Assembly: GCA_904419005.1 (NCBI GenBank)
Contig: CAJFQI010000010.1
Location: 1 to 56,861, forward strand
Reading direction: 5' to 3'
Length of the DNA stretch: 56,861 nucleotides
Origin: Candidatus Avimonas faecium
Lineage (GTDB): Bacteria; Bacillota; Clostridia; Oscillospirales; Acutalibacteraceae
Made by a program: the position numbers and the translations under genes. The first letter of the stretch is position 1, and every line of letters begins with the position of its first letter. The notes beneath the pieces are model-generated. The model searched no databases. It saw only the letters and a list, made by a program, of their open reading frames with translations, and was not told where the DNA came from. Positions 16,503 to 24,435 of the stretch are shown here, piece after piece.

Positions 16503-17429
16503 TTAATCGGCGTCCCCCTTTTCCGTGCCAAAGCCGCCCTTGGCCGCCTTTCTCCGCTCCACCTCAAGGGTGCGGAAGCGCCCGGGCGGGACGCCGACCT
16601 CCCGCCGGAAGACCCGGGAAAAATACGCCGCCTGCTTAAAGCCGCATTTGACCGCGATCTCGTCCACGGTCAGCGAGGTAAACAGGAGCGCCTCCTTGGC
16701 CAGCTCCAGCTTGTATTTCAGGATATACCGGCCGATGGTCATCCCCGTCAGCAGCCGGAAATCCCGCAGCAGGGTGGTATGGTTGGTATGGTACCGCTCG
16801 CAGAGCATCTCCACCGAAAGTTCCTTGTCATAATGGGCATGGATGTATTCCAGCACATTCCGGGCCAGCGACGTGGAGACGGCGCCCCCTCCCATAAACC
16901 GGGCATATTCCTGCTCCGCCAGCTGGAACAGCTCCAGCAGGTTGACCCGCGTGCGGCAGGCCCAGTAGTCGTCGGTATGCCGGTCCAGCTGCCCGATCGC
17001 CGCGTCCATCAGTTCCCGCGCTTTCTCAAGCGCCAGGCTGTCCAGCGGCAGCACGCCGGCATACGCCATCCCCCAGTCAAGGAACAGGTGGAAGGAGGGG
17101 TAGCCGTATTCCTCCCGCAGCTCCTCAAAATCCCGGCTGCGGATGTTTTCCATCGTCAGGTTGAGATTGATAAAGCCCGGCGCGAAGGCGATGGATTTGG
17201 CCTTCAGCCCGTAGCTGTAGATTTTTTCCACCTGCACGCCGTCGTGCAGGAACAGCGCCGCGCCGGCCTGGAGGTAGCAGCGGTCCTGGTTAAGCCGCAG
17301 GGCGACGCAGCCCTCCTCCACCAGGATGATTTGCAGGCAGCCCTGCGGCGGCCGGTGTTCAAAGGTTTCCTCCCATTCAAAAGAAACCGTAACGGCGCAG
17401 GCACAGTAATTCCGGGTGAGAACCGCCAT
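16503..17429 (-). CDS. AraC-family transcriptional regulator
   Basis: 308 residues. The N-terminal half is a cupin-like sensing domain (about 20-90, with LQAGAALFLHDGV); the C-terminal about 100 residues hold the two AraC helix-turn-helices (LSVEMLCERYHTNHTTLLRDF; LTVDEIAVKCGFKQAAYFSRVF then RREVGVPPGRF). Start ATG 17429 is preceded by AAGGAGGGG. It is transcribed divergently from the sodium:solute symporter at 17875 and is the obvious candidate to control it, possibly in response to the transported compound. Own promoter at 17607-17635. Confidence 0.92.
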   Translation of the reverse strand: MAVLTRNYCACAVTVSFEWEETFEHRPPQGCLQIILVEEGCVALRLNQDRCYLQAGAALFLHDGVQVEKIYSYGLKAKSIAFAPGFINLNLTMENIRSRDFEELREEYGYPSFHLFLDWGMAYAGVLPLDSLALEKARELMDAAIGQLDRHTDDYWACRTRVNLLELFQLAEQEYARFMGGGAVSTSLARNVLEYIHAHYDKELSVEMLCERYHTNHTTLLRDFRLLTGMTIGRYILKYKLELAKEALLFTSLTVDEIAVKCGFKQAAYFSRVFRREVGVPPGRFRTLEVERRKAAKGGFGTEKGDAD

Positions 17430-17606
17430 CTGTTTCCCCTCCTTCATCAGAACGGCAAAGCGGCCGGAAAGCGCAGAAGGCTGACAGGCCGAAAACGGGC
17501 AACGCGCTGGTAGTAAAACGTTTTCCCGCTCCCGCTTTTCGATAAAAATTATCCGGAAGAAGGAGGGAATCTGTTGGATTTCCCACAAACATTTTCTTTA
17601 TCCTAC

Positions 17607-17635
17607 ATTCTACTCGCCCCGCGCGCAGAAATCAA
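17607..17635 (-). promoter_or_regulatory. Promoter of the AraC regulator
   Basis: Minus strand TTGATT, 17 bases, TAGAAT; the leader to the ATG at 17429 is about 170 bases. Confidence 0.65.
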
Positions 17636-17780
17636 TACCATACTATAGAAAAAATTGTAAATTTCCCGTTTTTTACCTTTTCCCTTCCTGGGTTTCCCTT
17701 ATTTTTCATAAAAATGGATCGACGCGCTGCCGGCGATAAGGGGCTTCCCTCAAAAAAAGCGGGCGTCGGGGAAATATTTC

Positions 17781-17809
17781 TTGCATTTTCCTGCGGGATC
17801 CTGTAAGAT
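17781..17809 (+). promoter_or_regulatory. Promoter of the symporter gene
   Basis: TTGCAT (17781-17786), 17 bases, TAAGAT (17804-17809); transcription would begin about 17816, directly before the palindrome at 17824. Confidence 0.65.
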
Positions 17810-17823
17810 AAATGCATTGATTT

Positions 17824-17848
17824 GCTTTAAACCGCTGCGGTTTAAAGC
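17824..17848 (+). promoter_or_regulatory. Perfect palindromic operator ahead of the symporter
   Basis: GCTTTAAACCG and its exact reverse complement CGGTTTAAAGC, separated by CTG. It sits at about +8 to +32 of the predicted transcript and 26 bases before the start codon, where a bound repressor would block transcription. AraC proteins usually use direct repeats, so the binder may be another regulator. The RNA could also form an 11-bp stem. Confidence 0.7.
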
Positions 17849-17874
17849 GATAAAGCTTTGAGAGGGGGATCCCG

Positions 17875-19434
17875 ATGCCGAAGGAAACCGTGATCTGGCT
17901 GACCATTGGCGTCTACATTGTGTTTATGGTGGCGGTCGGCCTGCTCAGCGCCCGCAGCTCCAAAAGCATCACCGATTTCACCGTCGGAGGCCGCAACGCC
18001 GGCGCGTGGGTGTCGGCCTTATCGTACGGGACCGCGTATTTTTCGGCGGTCATGTTTATCGGCTATGCCGGCTCCACCGGGTGGAAATACGGGCTGTGGG
18101 GGGTGCTGCCCGGCATCGGCAACGCGGTGTTCGGCTCCCTGCTGGCGTGGCTGGTGCTGGCCCGCCGCACCCGGGAGACCACCCGGCGGCACAAGATCAA
18201 GTCGATGCCGCAGTTCTTTTCCAAGCGGTTCCAAAGCACGGGGATGAAGCGGTTTGCGGTGGCGGTGATCTTCCTGTTCCTGCTGCCCTATTCCGCCTCG
18301 GTGTACAAGGGGCTGACCAGCGTCTGCGCCGTGCTGCTCGGCATTGACGAGCGGGTGTGCATGGTGGTGATCGCCTTAGCCGCCGCGGTGGTGGTGATCC
18401 TGGGCGGGTACGCCGCCACCCTCAAGGCGGATTTTGTGCAGGGGATCATCATGCTGGTCGGGGTGAGCGCCCTGATCGTGGCGGTGGTGCGCTGCAAGCA
18501 GGTGGGCGGCCTTCAGGCGGGCCTGCAGGCCATCGCCGCCGAAACCGAAAAGCTGAACTTAGGCGTGCAGGACCACATCGGCCTGTGGGCCACGGTGCTG
18601 ATGACCTCCTTCGGCACCTGGGGCCTGCCCCAGATGATCCACAAATACTACGGCATCCGGGACGACCGCGAGGTACGGCGGGGGACGGTGATCTCCACCC
18701 TGTTCGCGCTGCTGATCGCGGGGGGCGGCTACTTCATCGGTTCCCTGTCCCACCTGTTCTTCACCTCCCTCCCCTCCCCGCCCGGCGGCGGCGAGGGCAG
18801 CCCAGACTACCTGGTGCCCAACATGCTGGCGCAGGCCGACCTGCCGACCATCCTGGTGGGGGTGGTGCTGGTGCTGCTCATCGCGGCGTCGGTGTCCACC
18901 CTGGCGTCGATCACCATCACCGCTTCCTCGACCCTGACGATGGACTTCATCCAGGACAAGCTGTTCCCCGGGATGGGCAAGGTCCGCGCCGGCTGGGTGA
19001 CCAAGGGGATCTGCGGGGTGTTCGTGTTGCTGTCCTACCTGATCGCCAATTCCGACACCCCGATCTTAGATATGATGTCCTATTCCTGGGGGATCCTCTC
19101 CGGCAGCTTCCTGGCGCCCTACCTGATCGCCCTGTACTGGAAGGGGATCAACCGGGCGGGCGCGTGGGCCGGGATGCTCGGCGGCTTCCTGATCGCCCTG
19201 CCGCCGGTGGTCTGCAAGCTGCTGGCGCCGGGGGTATCCCTTCCGGGCCTGGGAGCGGTCCAGGACCTCGGCCCCCACTTCGCCTGCGCGGCGATGGTGC
19301 TCTCCCTCCTGCTCTGCGTGGTATTCAGCAAGCTGGCCGCGGCCCGGGGCTGGAAAAGCGGGGAAGGAAACCCTTCCTTCTACCAAGCGCAACCGGCTGA
19401 AGCCGCTGGCTCCACTGACACAGTGAACGCATAA
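17875..19434 (+). CDS. Sodium:solute symporter (SSS family)
   Basis: 519 residues, about 13 membrane helices. The first helix (WLTIGVYIVFMVAVGLL), the DFTVGGRNAGAWVSALSYG motif and the GFGTWGLPQMIHKYYG-like segment (here SFGTWGLPQ) are family signatures. Members import sugars, amino acids, carboxylates or vitamins with sodium; the substrate cannot be read from sequence. GAGAGGGGGATCCCG precedes the ATG. It is divergent from the AraC regulator, which suggests inducible uptake. A 15-residue Gly/Pro-rich loop (SPPGGGEG, about 302-309) lies between two helices. Confidence 0.92.
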   Translation: MPKETVIWLTIGVYIVFMVAVGLLSARSSKSITDFTVGGRNAGAWVSALSYGTAYFSAVMFIGYAGSTGWKYGLWGVLPGIGNAVFGSLLAWLVLARRTRETTRRHKIKSMPQFFSKRFQSTGMKRFAVAVIFLFLLPYSASVYKGLTSVCAVLLGIDERVCMVVIALAAAVVVILGGYAATLKADFVQGIIMLVGVSALIVAVVRCKQVGGLQAGLQAIAAETEKLNLGVQDHIGLWATVLMTSFGTWGLPQMIHKYYGIRDDREVRRGTVISTLFALLIAGGGYFIGSLSHLFFTSLPSPPGGGEGSPDYLVPNMLAQADLPTILVGVVLVLLIAASVSTLASITITASSTLTMDFIQDKLFPGMGKVRAGWVTKGICGVFVLLSYLIANSDTPILDMMSYSWGILSGSFLAPYLIALYWKGINRAGAWAGMLGGFLIALPPVVCKLLAPGVSLPGLGAVQDLGPHFACAAMVLSLLLCVVFSKLAAARGWKSGEGNPSFYQAQPAEAAGSTDTVNA

Positions 19435-19567
19435 GCATCCTCCGTTGTCTCTCCGAACATCAAATGAATACGCGGGAAAAGCCAAGGCCAGCCTTTAAAA
19501 GAATATGGGCAAGTATGGGGTTTCTCTCCTTTTCCAAAATTATTGCAGCGAAAACAGGCCGATACTC

Positions 19568-19596
19568 TTTACTTTTTATAGAGGAACTAGTAAAAT
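19568..19596 (+). promoter_or_regulatory. Possible promoter of the VOC gene
   Basis: TTTACT, 17 bases, TAAAAT in an AT-rich stretch about 120 bases upstream of the VOC start. I see no gene between 19435 and 19717. Confidence 0.4.
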
Positions 19597-19717
19597 AATT
19601 AAGAATGCTGCCATGTTTTCGCAGGAGGCTGGCCCTTCTCCCTCGCGTTTATCGCCTGCAAACCACACCTATCCGCTTCTTTATTGCTTGAAAGAATACG
19701 GAAAGAAGATGTATAAT

Positions 19718-20092
19718 ATGGAATTCACGGGTATCACCATATTGACCGAAGATGTGCAAAGGCTGGCCGGCTTTTACTCGGACGTTTTTTCGATGCCGGT
19801 CGCGAGGGACGACATCCATGTTGTTTTTTGTGCAGGGAACGTGCAAATTGCCTTGTATTCCAAAGACGCCGCCAAACAAGATATGGCGTTCGATTTTTCA
19901 CTCTATAACGGCGCGGGAAGCGTGATCCTCAACTTCGACGTGGACGATGTGGACGCGGAATACGAAAGGCTGTCTAAAATGTCTGTTCTTTTCGTTAACC
20001 ATCCTGTGGTCCGTCCATGGGGGATGAAGTCCTTCCAATTCCGTGACCCCGACGGCAATATTCTGACTTTTCGGAAAGCGGTAAGCCGGTAA
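19718..20092 (+). CDS. VOC (glyoxalase/bleomycin resistance) family protein
   Basis: 124 residues from the ATG at 19718 (another in-frame ATG lies at 19709; GAAAGAAG is the only ribosome-like site). It has the paired beta-alpha-beta-beta-beta units of the vicinal oxygen chelate fold: GITILTEDVQRLAGFYSDVF at the start, then LNFDVDDVDAEYERL and the terminal FRDPDGNILTF motif. Members are metal-dependent lyases, isomerases, dioxygenases or drug-binding proteins; no specific activity can be assigned. It precedes paaK by 90 bases on the same strand. Confidence 0.85.
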   Translation: MEFTGITILTEDVQRLAGFYSDVFSMPVARDDIHVVFCAGNVQIALYSKDAAKQDMAFDFSLYNGAGSVILNFDVDDVDAEYERLSKMSVLFVNHPVVRPWGMKSFQFRDPDGNILTFRKAVSR

Positions 20093-20182
20093 GGCTGGCC
20101 GCTTTCTGTTTCCCGGACCGGCCGACCGCGGAGACCGGCCCCTACTTTTCGGCAGCCCGCGGAGAAAAGAGGATGACGGACA

Positions 20183-21502
20183 ATGACAAATTACCCGATA
20201 TGGAACCCGGAAATGGAATGTATGGAGCGCCGCGAGCTCGAGGCGCTCCAGCTGGAGCGGCTCAAGGCGCTGGTTGATTACTGCGACCGCAATGTGAAGT
20301 TTTACCACGACCGGCTGGAAAAGGCCGGGGTGACGGCGGACAAGATCAAAGCCCTGTCGGATATCCAGTACATACCCTACACCACCAAGGCCGACCTGCG
20401 GGACACCTACCCGTTCGGGATGTTCAGCGTCCCCCAGAGCAAGCTGGTGCGGATCCACGCCTCCTCCGGCACCACGGGCAACCCCACGGTGGTGGGCTAC
20501 ACCCGGGAGGACCTCGACAACTGGGCCGAGCAGGTGGCCCGCCTGGTTTACGCCGTCGGCGCCAACGAGGAGACCATTGTGCAGAACTGCTTTGGCTACG
20601 GGATGTTCACCGGCGCGCTCGGCCTGCACTACGGGCTGGAAAAAATCGGAGCCACGGTGGTGCCGACCTCGGCGGGCAACACCGAGAAGCAGCTCAAATT
20701 CATGCGGGATTTCGGCACCACCGCGCTGGTGGCCACCCCGTCCTACGCCCTCTACCTCGCGGAATCCGCGCGGGAGATGGCCGACCGCTATCCCATGGAC
20801 CAGTACAAGCTCACCCTGGGCCTGCTGGGCAGCGAGGGCTGCACCCCCGAGATGCGGGAGCAGATTGAGCAGCGGTGGGGCAGCGGCTTCTTCGCCACCG
20901 ACAACTACGGTATGTCCGAGCTCAACGGCCCCGGCATGTCGGGCGAATGCCTCGCCCGCTGCGGGCTGCATATCAACGAGGACCACTTCCTCTGCGAGAT
21001 CATCGACGCCAACACCCTGGAGGTGCTGGAGCCGGGCGCGACCGGGGAGCTGGTCGTCACTGCGCTGACCAAGCGGGGGCTCCCGATGCTGCGGTACCGC
21101 ACCAAGGACATCACCAACATCGACTATTCCCCCTGCGTCTGCGGCCGCACCACCGCCCGGATGCACAAGATCATCGGGCGCAGCGACGATATGCTCAAGA
21201 TCCGCGGGGTCAACGTCTTCCCCTCCCAGGTGGAAAGCGCCCTGATCGGGATCACCGAGATCGGCCCCCATTACCAGCTGGTGGTCCGCCGCCAGGGCTT
21301 CTCCGACACCCTGGAGGTGCGGGTGGAGCTGGTTGACGCCTCCCTGCTCGAGCGGTACGGGGAGCTGGAGGATTTGCAGAAGCGGATCCACGACCGGATC
21401 AAGAGCATCCTGGGCATTGAAATCATCGTCAGCCTGGTGGAGCCCAAGAGCCTCGACCGCTACACCGGTAAGGCGCAGCGGGTCCTCGACCTCCGCTCCT
21501 AG
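20183..21502 (+). CDS. paaK: Phenylacetate-CoA ligase (first copy)
   Basis: 439 residues, full length for PaaK. The adenylate-forming motif HASSGTTGNPTVVGYT (about 92-107), DNYGMSEL, the YRTKDIT segment and GRSDDMLKIRGVNVFPSQVE, then the C-terminal lysine region SLDRYTGKAQRVLDLR are all present. It converts phenylacetate or another arylacetate, ATP and CoA to the CoA thioester, AMP and pyrophosphate. It lies upstream of iorAB, whose product is an arylacetyl-CoA, and a second PaaK follows iorB. The stop codon falls inside the first unit of a repeat (21496-21660). Confidence 0.93.
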   Translation: MTNYPIWNPEMECMERRELEALQLERLKALVDYCDRNVKFYHDRLEKAGVTADKIKALSDIQYIPYTTKADLRDTYPFGMFSVPQSKLVRIHASSGTTGNPTVVGYTREDLDNWAEQVARLVYAVGANEETIVQNCFGYGMFTGALGLHYGLEKIGATVVPTSAGNTEKQLKFMRDFGTTALVATPSYALYLAESAREMADRYPMDQYKLTLGLLGSEGCTPEMREQIEQRWGSGFFATDNYGMSELNGPGMSGECLARCGLHINEDHFLCEIIDANTLEVLEPGATGELVVTALTKRGLPMLRYRTKDITNIDYSPCVCGRTTARMHKIIGRSDDMLKIRGVNVFPSQVESALIGITEIGPHYQLVVRRQGFSDTLEVRVELVDASLLERYGELEDLQKRIHDRIKSILGIEIIVSLVEPKSLDRYTGKAQRVLDLRS

Positions 21503-21660
21503 CGGAGAGCACTCCTGGCGGAGAGCACGCCGCGCATAGAGGCTTGGCGGGGCCGTTTCCCTGGGCCGCCCGCGTGCCGGCGTGGATAGCGGCTCCTGGC
21601 GGAGAGCACGCCGCGCCTGGAGGCTGGCGGGGTGTTTCCCCTGGGCCGCCCGCGTGCCAG
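21496..21660. repeat. Imperfect 81-base tandem duplication after paaK
   Basis: CTCCTGGCGGAGAGCACGCC begins at 21512 and again at 21593. The two units match over about 70 bases, including CTGGGCCGCCCGCGTGCC. A third, partial copy (CTCCTAGCGGAGAGCA, 21496-21511) overlaps the end of paaK and contains its TAG stop. The rest of 21503-21949 holds a GC hairpin near 21683-21707 and the iorA promoter, but no gene. Confidence 0.75.
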
Positions 21661-21763
21661 GCAACACGCCGGGAGGAAAATCGCCGCCCGCCCTGCCGCG
21701 GGCGGGAAACGCCGGCTTAACCAGCCCGGCAAAGGCGCGTCTTGCCCGCCGCAGGCGTGCCTC

Positions 21764-21792
21764 TTGGCTTTTGTCGAATTTTCTATTATACT
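21764..21792 (+). promoter_or_regulatory. Promoter of iorAB-paaK
   Basis: TTGGCT (21764-21769), 17 bases, TATACT (21787-21792); transcription would start about 21799, 150 bases before iorA. Confidence 0.65.
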
Positions 21793-21949
21793 AGGTAAGG
21801 ATACCCGCAGATATCCCGGCAGGCCCGGGGATGCCCGTATTCTATCCGTACCCTCCGGCGGGAAAGCGGGCGGGGCGGATACCTTTGCACCATATCCCAT
21901 CACAGAGAAACAGTTCCGGCGCGGCCGGACGCGGGAAGGATGATAGCCA

Positions 21950-23719
21950 ATGAAAACCCTGATGCTGGGCAACGAGGCCGTTGCCCGCGGCGTGTACGAG
22001 GCGGGAGCGACCGTCGTCTCCTCCTACCCCGGCACCCCCAGCACCGAAATCACCGAAACCGTCGCCAAGTACCCGGAGGTCTACTGCGAATGGGCCCCCA
22101 ACGAGAAGGTGGCCCTTGAGGTCGCGTTCGGCGCGGCCACCGGCGGGGCGCGCAGCTTCTGCGCGATGAAGCACGTCGGCCTCAACGTCGCGGCCGACCC
22201 GCTCTATACCGCCTCCTACATCGGCGTGAACGCCGGGATCGTCATCGCCGTGGCGGACGACCCGGGGATGCACTCCTCCCAGAACGAGCAGGACTCCCGG
22301 CATCACGCGATCGCGGCCAAGGTCCCGATGCTCGAGCCCTGCGATTCGGCGGAATGTCTGGCCTACACCAAGCTGGCCTATGAGCTGTCTGAGCAGTACG
22401 ACACCCCGTTCCTGCTGCGGCTTTCCACCCGCGTCTCCCACTGCCGCTCCCTGGTGGAGCCGGGCGAGAGGGACAACCGGGAGCTCAAGCCGTATAAAAA
22501 GGACGTCATGAAAAACGTCATGATGCCGGCGATGGCCAAGGGCCGCCACGTCGTGGTGGAAAAGCGCACCGAAGCGCTGCGCGCCTGGGCGGAAACCTCC
22601 GGCATCAACCAAGTGGAATACAACGACACCCGCATCGGCATCGTCTGCGCGGGCACCGCCTACACCTACGCGCGGGAAGCGCTGGGCGAACGGGCGAGTT
22701 ATTTCAAGCTCGGCATGGTCAACCCGCTGCCCATCCAGTCCCTGATCGACTTTGCCCGCCATGTCGGGCAGGTCTACGTCATTGAGGAGCTGGACGACAT
22801 CATTGAGACCCACTGCCGCAAGCATGGCATCCCGGTCATCGGCAAGCTTCTCTTCCCCACCTGCGGGGAGTTCTCCCAGGCCGTGGTGCGGGAGGCGCTG
22901 CTCGGCGAAGAACGCCCCTTCCACACCCTGGACAAGCCGATCCCCGGCCGGCCCCCGGTCCTCTGCGCCGGATGCCCCCACCGCGGCGTGTTTTACGCGC
23001 TGAAAAAATTTAACCTCTACGTCAGCGGCGACATCGGCTGCTATACGCTGGGCGCGTCCGCCCCGCTGGCCAGCATTGACGCGTGCGTGTGCATGGGCGC
23101 GTCGATCAGCGGGCTGCACGGCTTCAATACCGCCCGCGGGCCGGAGCAGGCGAAGAAATCGGTCGCCGTCATCGGCGATTCCACCTTCTGCCATTCCGGC
23201 GTCACCGGGCTGATGGACATCGCCTACAACAAAGGCATCTCAACCGTGATCGTGCTTGATAACTCGATCACCGGCATGACCGGCCACCAGAACAACCCCG
23301 CCAACGGCCTGACCCTGCGGGGCGACCCGACGGTGGCGGTGGACCTTGAAGCCCTGGCCCACGCGCTGGGCATCCGCCGGGTGACGGTGGTCGACCCGTT
23401 TGACCTCGACGGGGTGCGCGCGGCGGTGGAAACCGAGCTGGCGGTGGAGGAACCCTCCCTGATTATCGCCCGCCGTCCCTGCGCCCTGCTCAAAAACGTC
23501 AAGCACAACCCGCCGATGGTGGTGGACGCCGAGAAGTGCACCGGCTGCAAGAGCTGCCTGAAGGCCGGCTGCCCGGCGATCTCGGTCCACGGGCAGGACA
23601 ACAACGGCCGCGGGCATGCGATCATCGACCCCAACCAGTGCGTGGGCTGCGAAATCTGCGCCAAGATCTGCCGGTTCGGCGCGATCTCCTTTCCGGACGC
23701 CGGCAAGGCCCAGGCGTAA
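21950..23719 (+). CDS. iorA: Indolepyruvate:ferredoxin oxidoreductase, alpha subunit
   Basis: 589 residues. The N-terminal pyrimidine-binding domain opens MLGNEAVARGVYEAGATVVSSYPGTPSTEI; the TPP pyrophosphate domain shows GCPHRGVFYAL, SGDIGCYTLG and GDSTFCHSG. The C-terminus carries two 4Fe-4S clusters, Cys530-x2-x2-x3 (CTGCKSCLKAGC) and Cys564-x2-x2-x3 (CVGCEICAKIC). With IorB it oxidatively decarboxylates arylpyruvates (indolepyruvate, phenylpyruvate, 4-hydroxyphenylpyruvate) to arylacetyl-CoA and reduces ferredoxin. The reverse reaction makes aromatic amino acids from arylacetates. Followed by iorB after 28 bases. Confidence 0.95.
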   Translation: MKTLMLGNEAVARGVYEAGATVVSSYPGTPSTEITETVAKYPEVYCEWAPNEKVALEVAFGAATGGARSFCAMKHVGLNVAADPLYTASYIGVNAGIVIAVADDPGMHSSQNEQDSRHHAIAAKVPMLEPCDSAECLAYTKLAYELSEQYDTPFLLRLSTRVSHCRSLVEPGERDNRELKPYKKDVMKNVMMPAMAKGRHVVVEKRTEALRAWAETSGINQVEYNDTRIGIVCAGTAYTYAREALGERASYFKLGMVNPLPIQSLIDFARHVGQVYVIEELDDIIETHCRKHGIPVIGKLLFPTCGEFSQAVVREALLGEERPFHTLDKPIPGRPPVLCAGCPHRGVFYALKKFNLYVSGDIGCYTLGASAPLASIDACVCMGASISGLHGFNTARGPEQAKKSVAVIGDSTFCHSGVTGLMDIAYNKGISTVIVLDNSITGMTGHQNNPANGLTLRGDPTVAVDLEALAHALGIRRVTVVDPFDLDGVRAAVETELAVEEPSLIIARRPCALLKNVKHNPPMVVDAEKCTGCKSCLKAGCPAISVHGQDNNGRGHAIIDPNQCVGCEICAKICRFGAISFPDAGKAQA

Positions 23720-23747
23720 GCCGCATTGAAAGAAAGGAGAAATCCCT

Positions 23748-24347
23748 ATGTCGAACACCATTCCCCAATCGAATGTGAAGAATATCATGATCGTCGGCGT
23801 CGGCGGGCAGGGCACCCTGCTGGCCAGCAAGCTGCTGGGCAAGGCCTTTGTGGAAAAGGGCTTTGACGTTAAGGTCAGCGAGGTGCATGGCATGTCCCAG
23901 CGGGGCGGCTCGGTCGTCACCTACGTCCGCTACGGCGACAAGGTCTACTCCCCCCTGGTGGAAAAGGGGGAGGCCGACCTCATCATCGCGTTTGAGCAGC
24001 TCGAGGCCGCCCGCTGGCTGCCCTACCTCAAGCCGGACGGGATCCTGATCACCAGCAACCAGGCCATGGACCCCATGCCGGTGGTCATGGGCAACGCGGA
24101 ATACCCGCAGGGGATCCTCCCCGCCATCCGGGAGATGGGGGTTACGGTCATTGAGGCCGACGCGCTCGGCCTGGCAATGGAGGCCGGCTCCGCCAAGGCG
24201 ACCAACGTGGTGCTGCTGGGCCTGGCCGCGCATTACTTAGGCTTTGACAAGGAGATGTGGGTCGACGTCATCCGCACCACCGTGCCGCCTAAAACCATCG
24301 CGGTCAACGAAAAGGCGTTCGAGCTGGGCTACAACGCCATCGCGTAA
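23748..24347 (+). CDS. iorB: Indolepyruvate:ferredoxin oxidoreductase, beta subunit
   Basis: 199 residues, the usual length. It is the gamma-type 2-oxoacid:ferredoxin oxidoreductase domain, with NIMIVGVGGQGTLLASKLLG at the start, KVSEVHGMSQRGGSVVTYVRYG and the VPPKTIAVNEKAFELGYN end. It completes IorAB. GAAAGGAG precedes the ATG at 23748. Same operon as iorA and the second paaK. Confidence 0.95.
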   Translation: MSNTIPQSNVKNIMIVGVGGQGTLLASKLLGKAFVEKGFDVKVSEVHGMSQRGGSVVTYVRYGDKVYSPLVEKGEADLIIAFEQLEAARWLPYLKPDGILITSNQAMDPMPVVMGNAEYPQGILPAIREMGVTVIEADALGLAMEAGSAKATNVVLLGLAAHYLGFDKEMWVDVIRTTVPPKTIAVNEKAFELGYNAIA

Positions 24348-24435
24348 CGGCGGCCGGCGGGCCGCGCCTGGGAAGCACCCCGCCTAAAAATCAACCGCCC
24401 GGCTCCTGCCCGGCGGAAGCAAAGGAGAGAGCCCC

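Noticed and set aside
19688-19717. TTGAAA-18-TATAAT overlapping the VOC start
   Set aside because: Transcription from it would begin after the start codon; the TATAAT is part of the sequence leading to the ATG, so it is probably chance in AT-rich DNA.
21496-21660. Possible insertion sequence ends
   Set aside because: The copies are direct, there is no transposase frame, and nothing is inserted between them.
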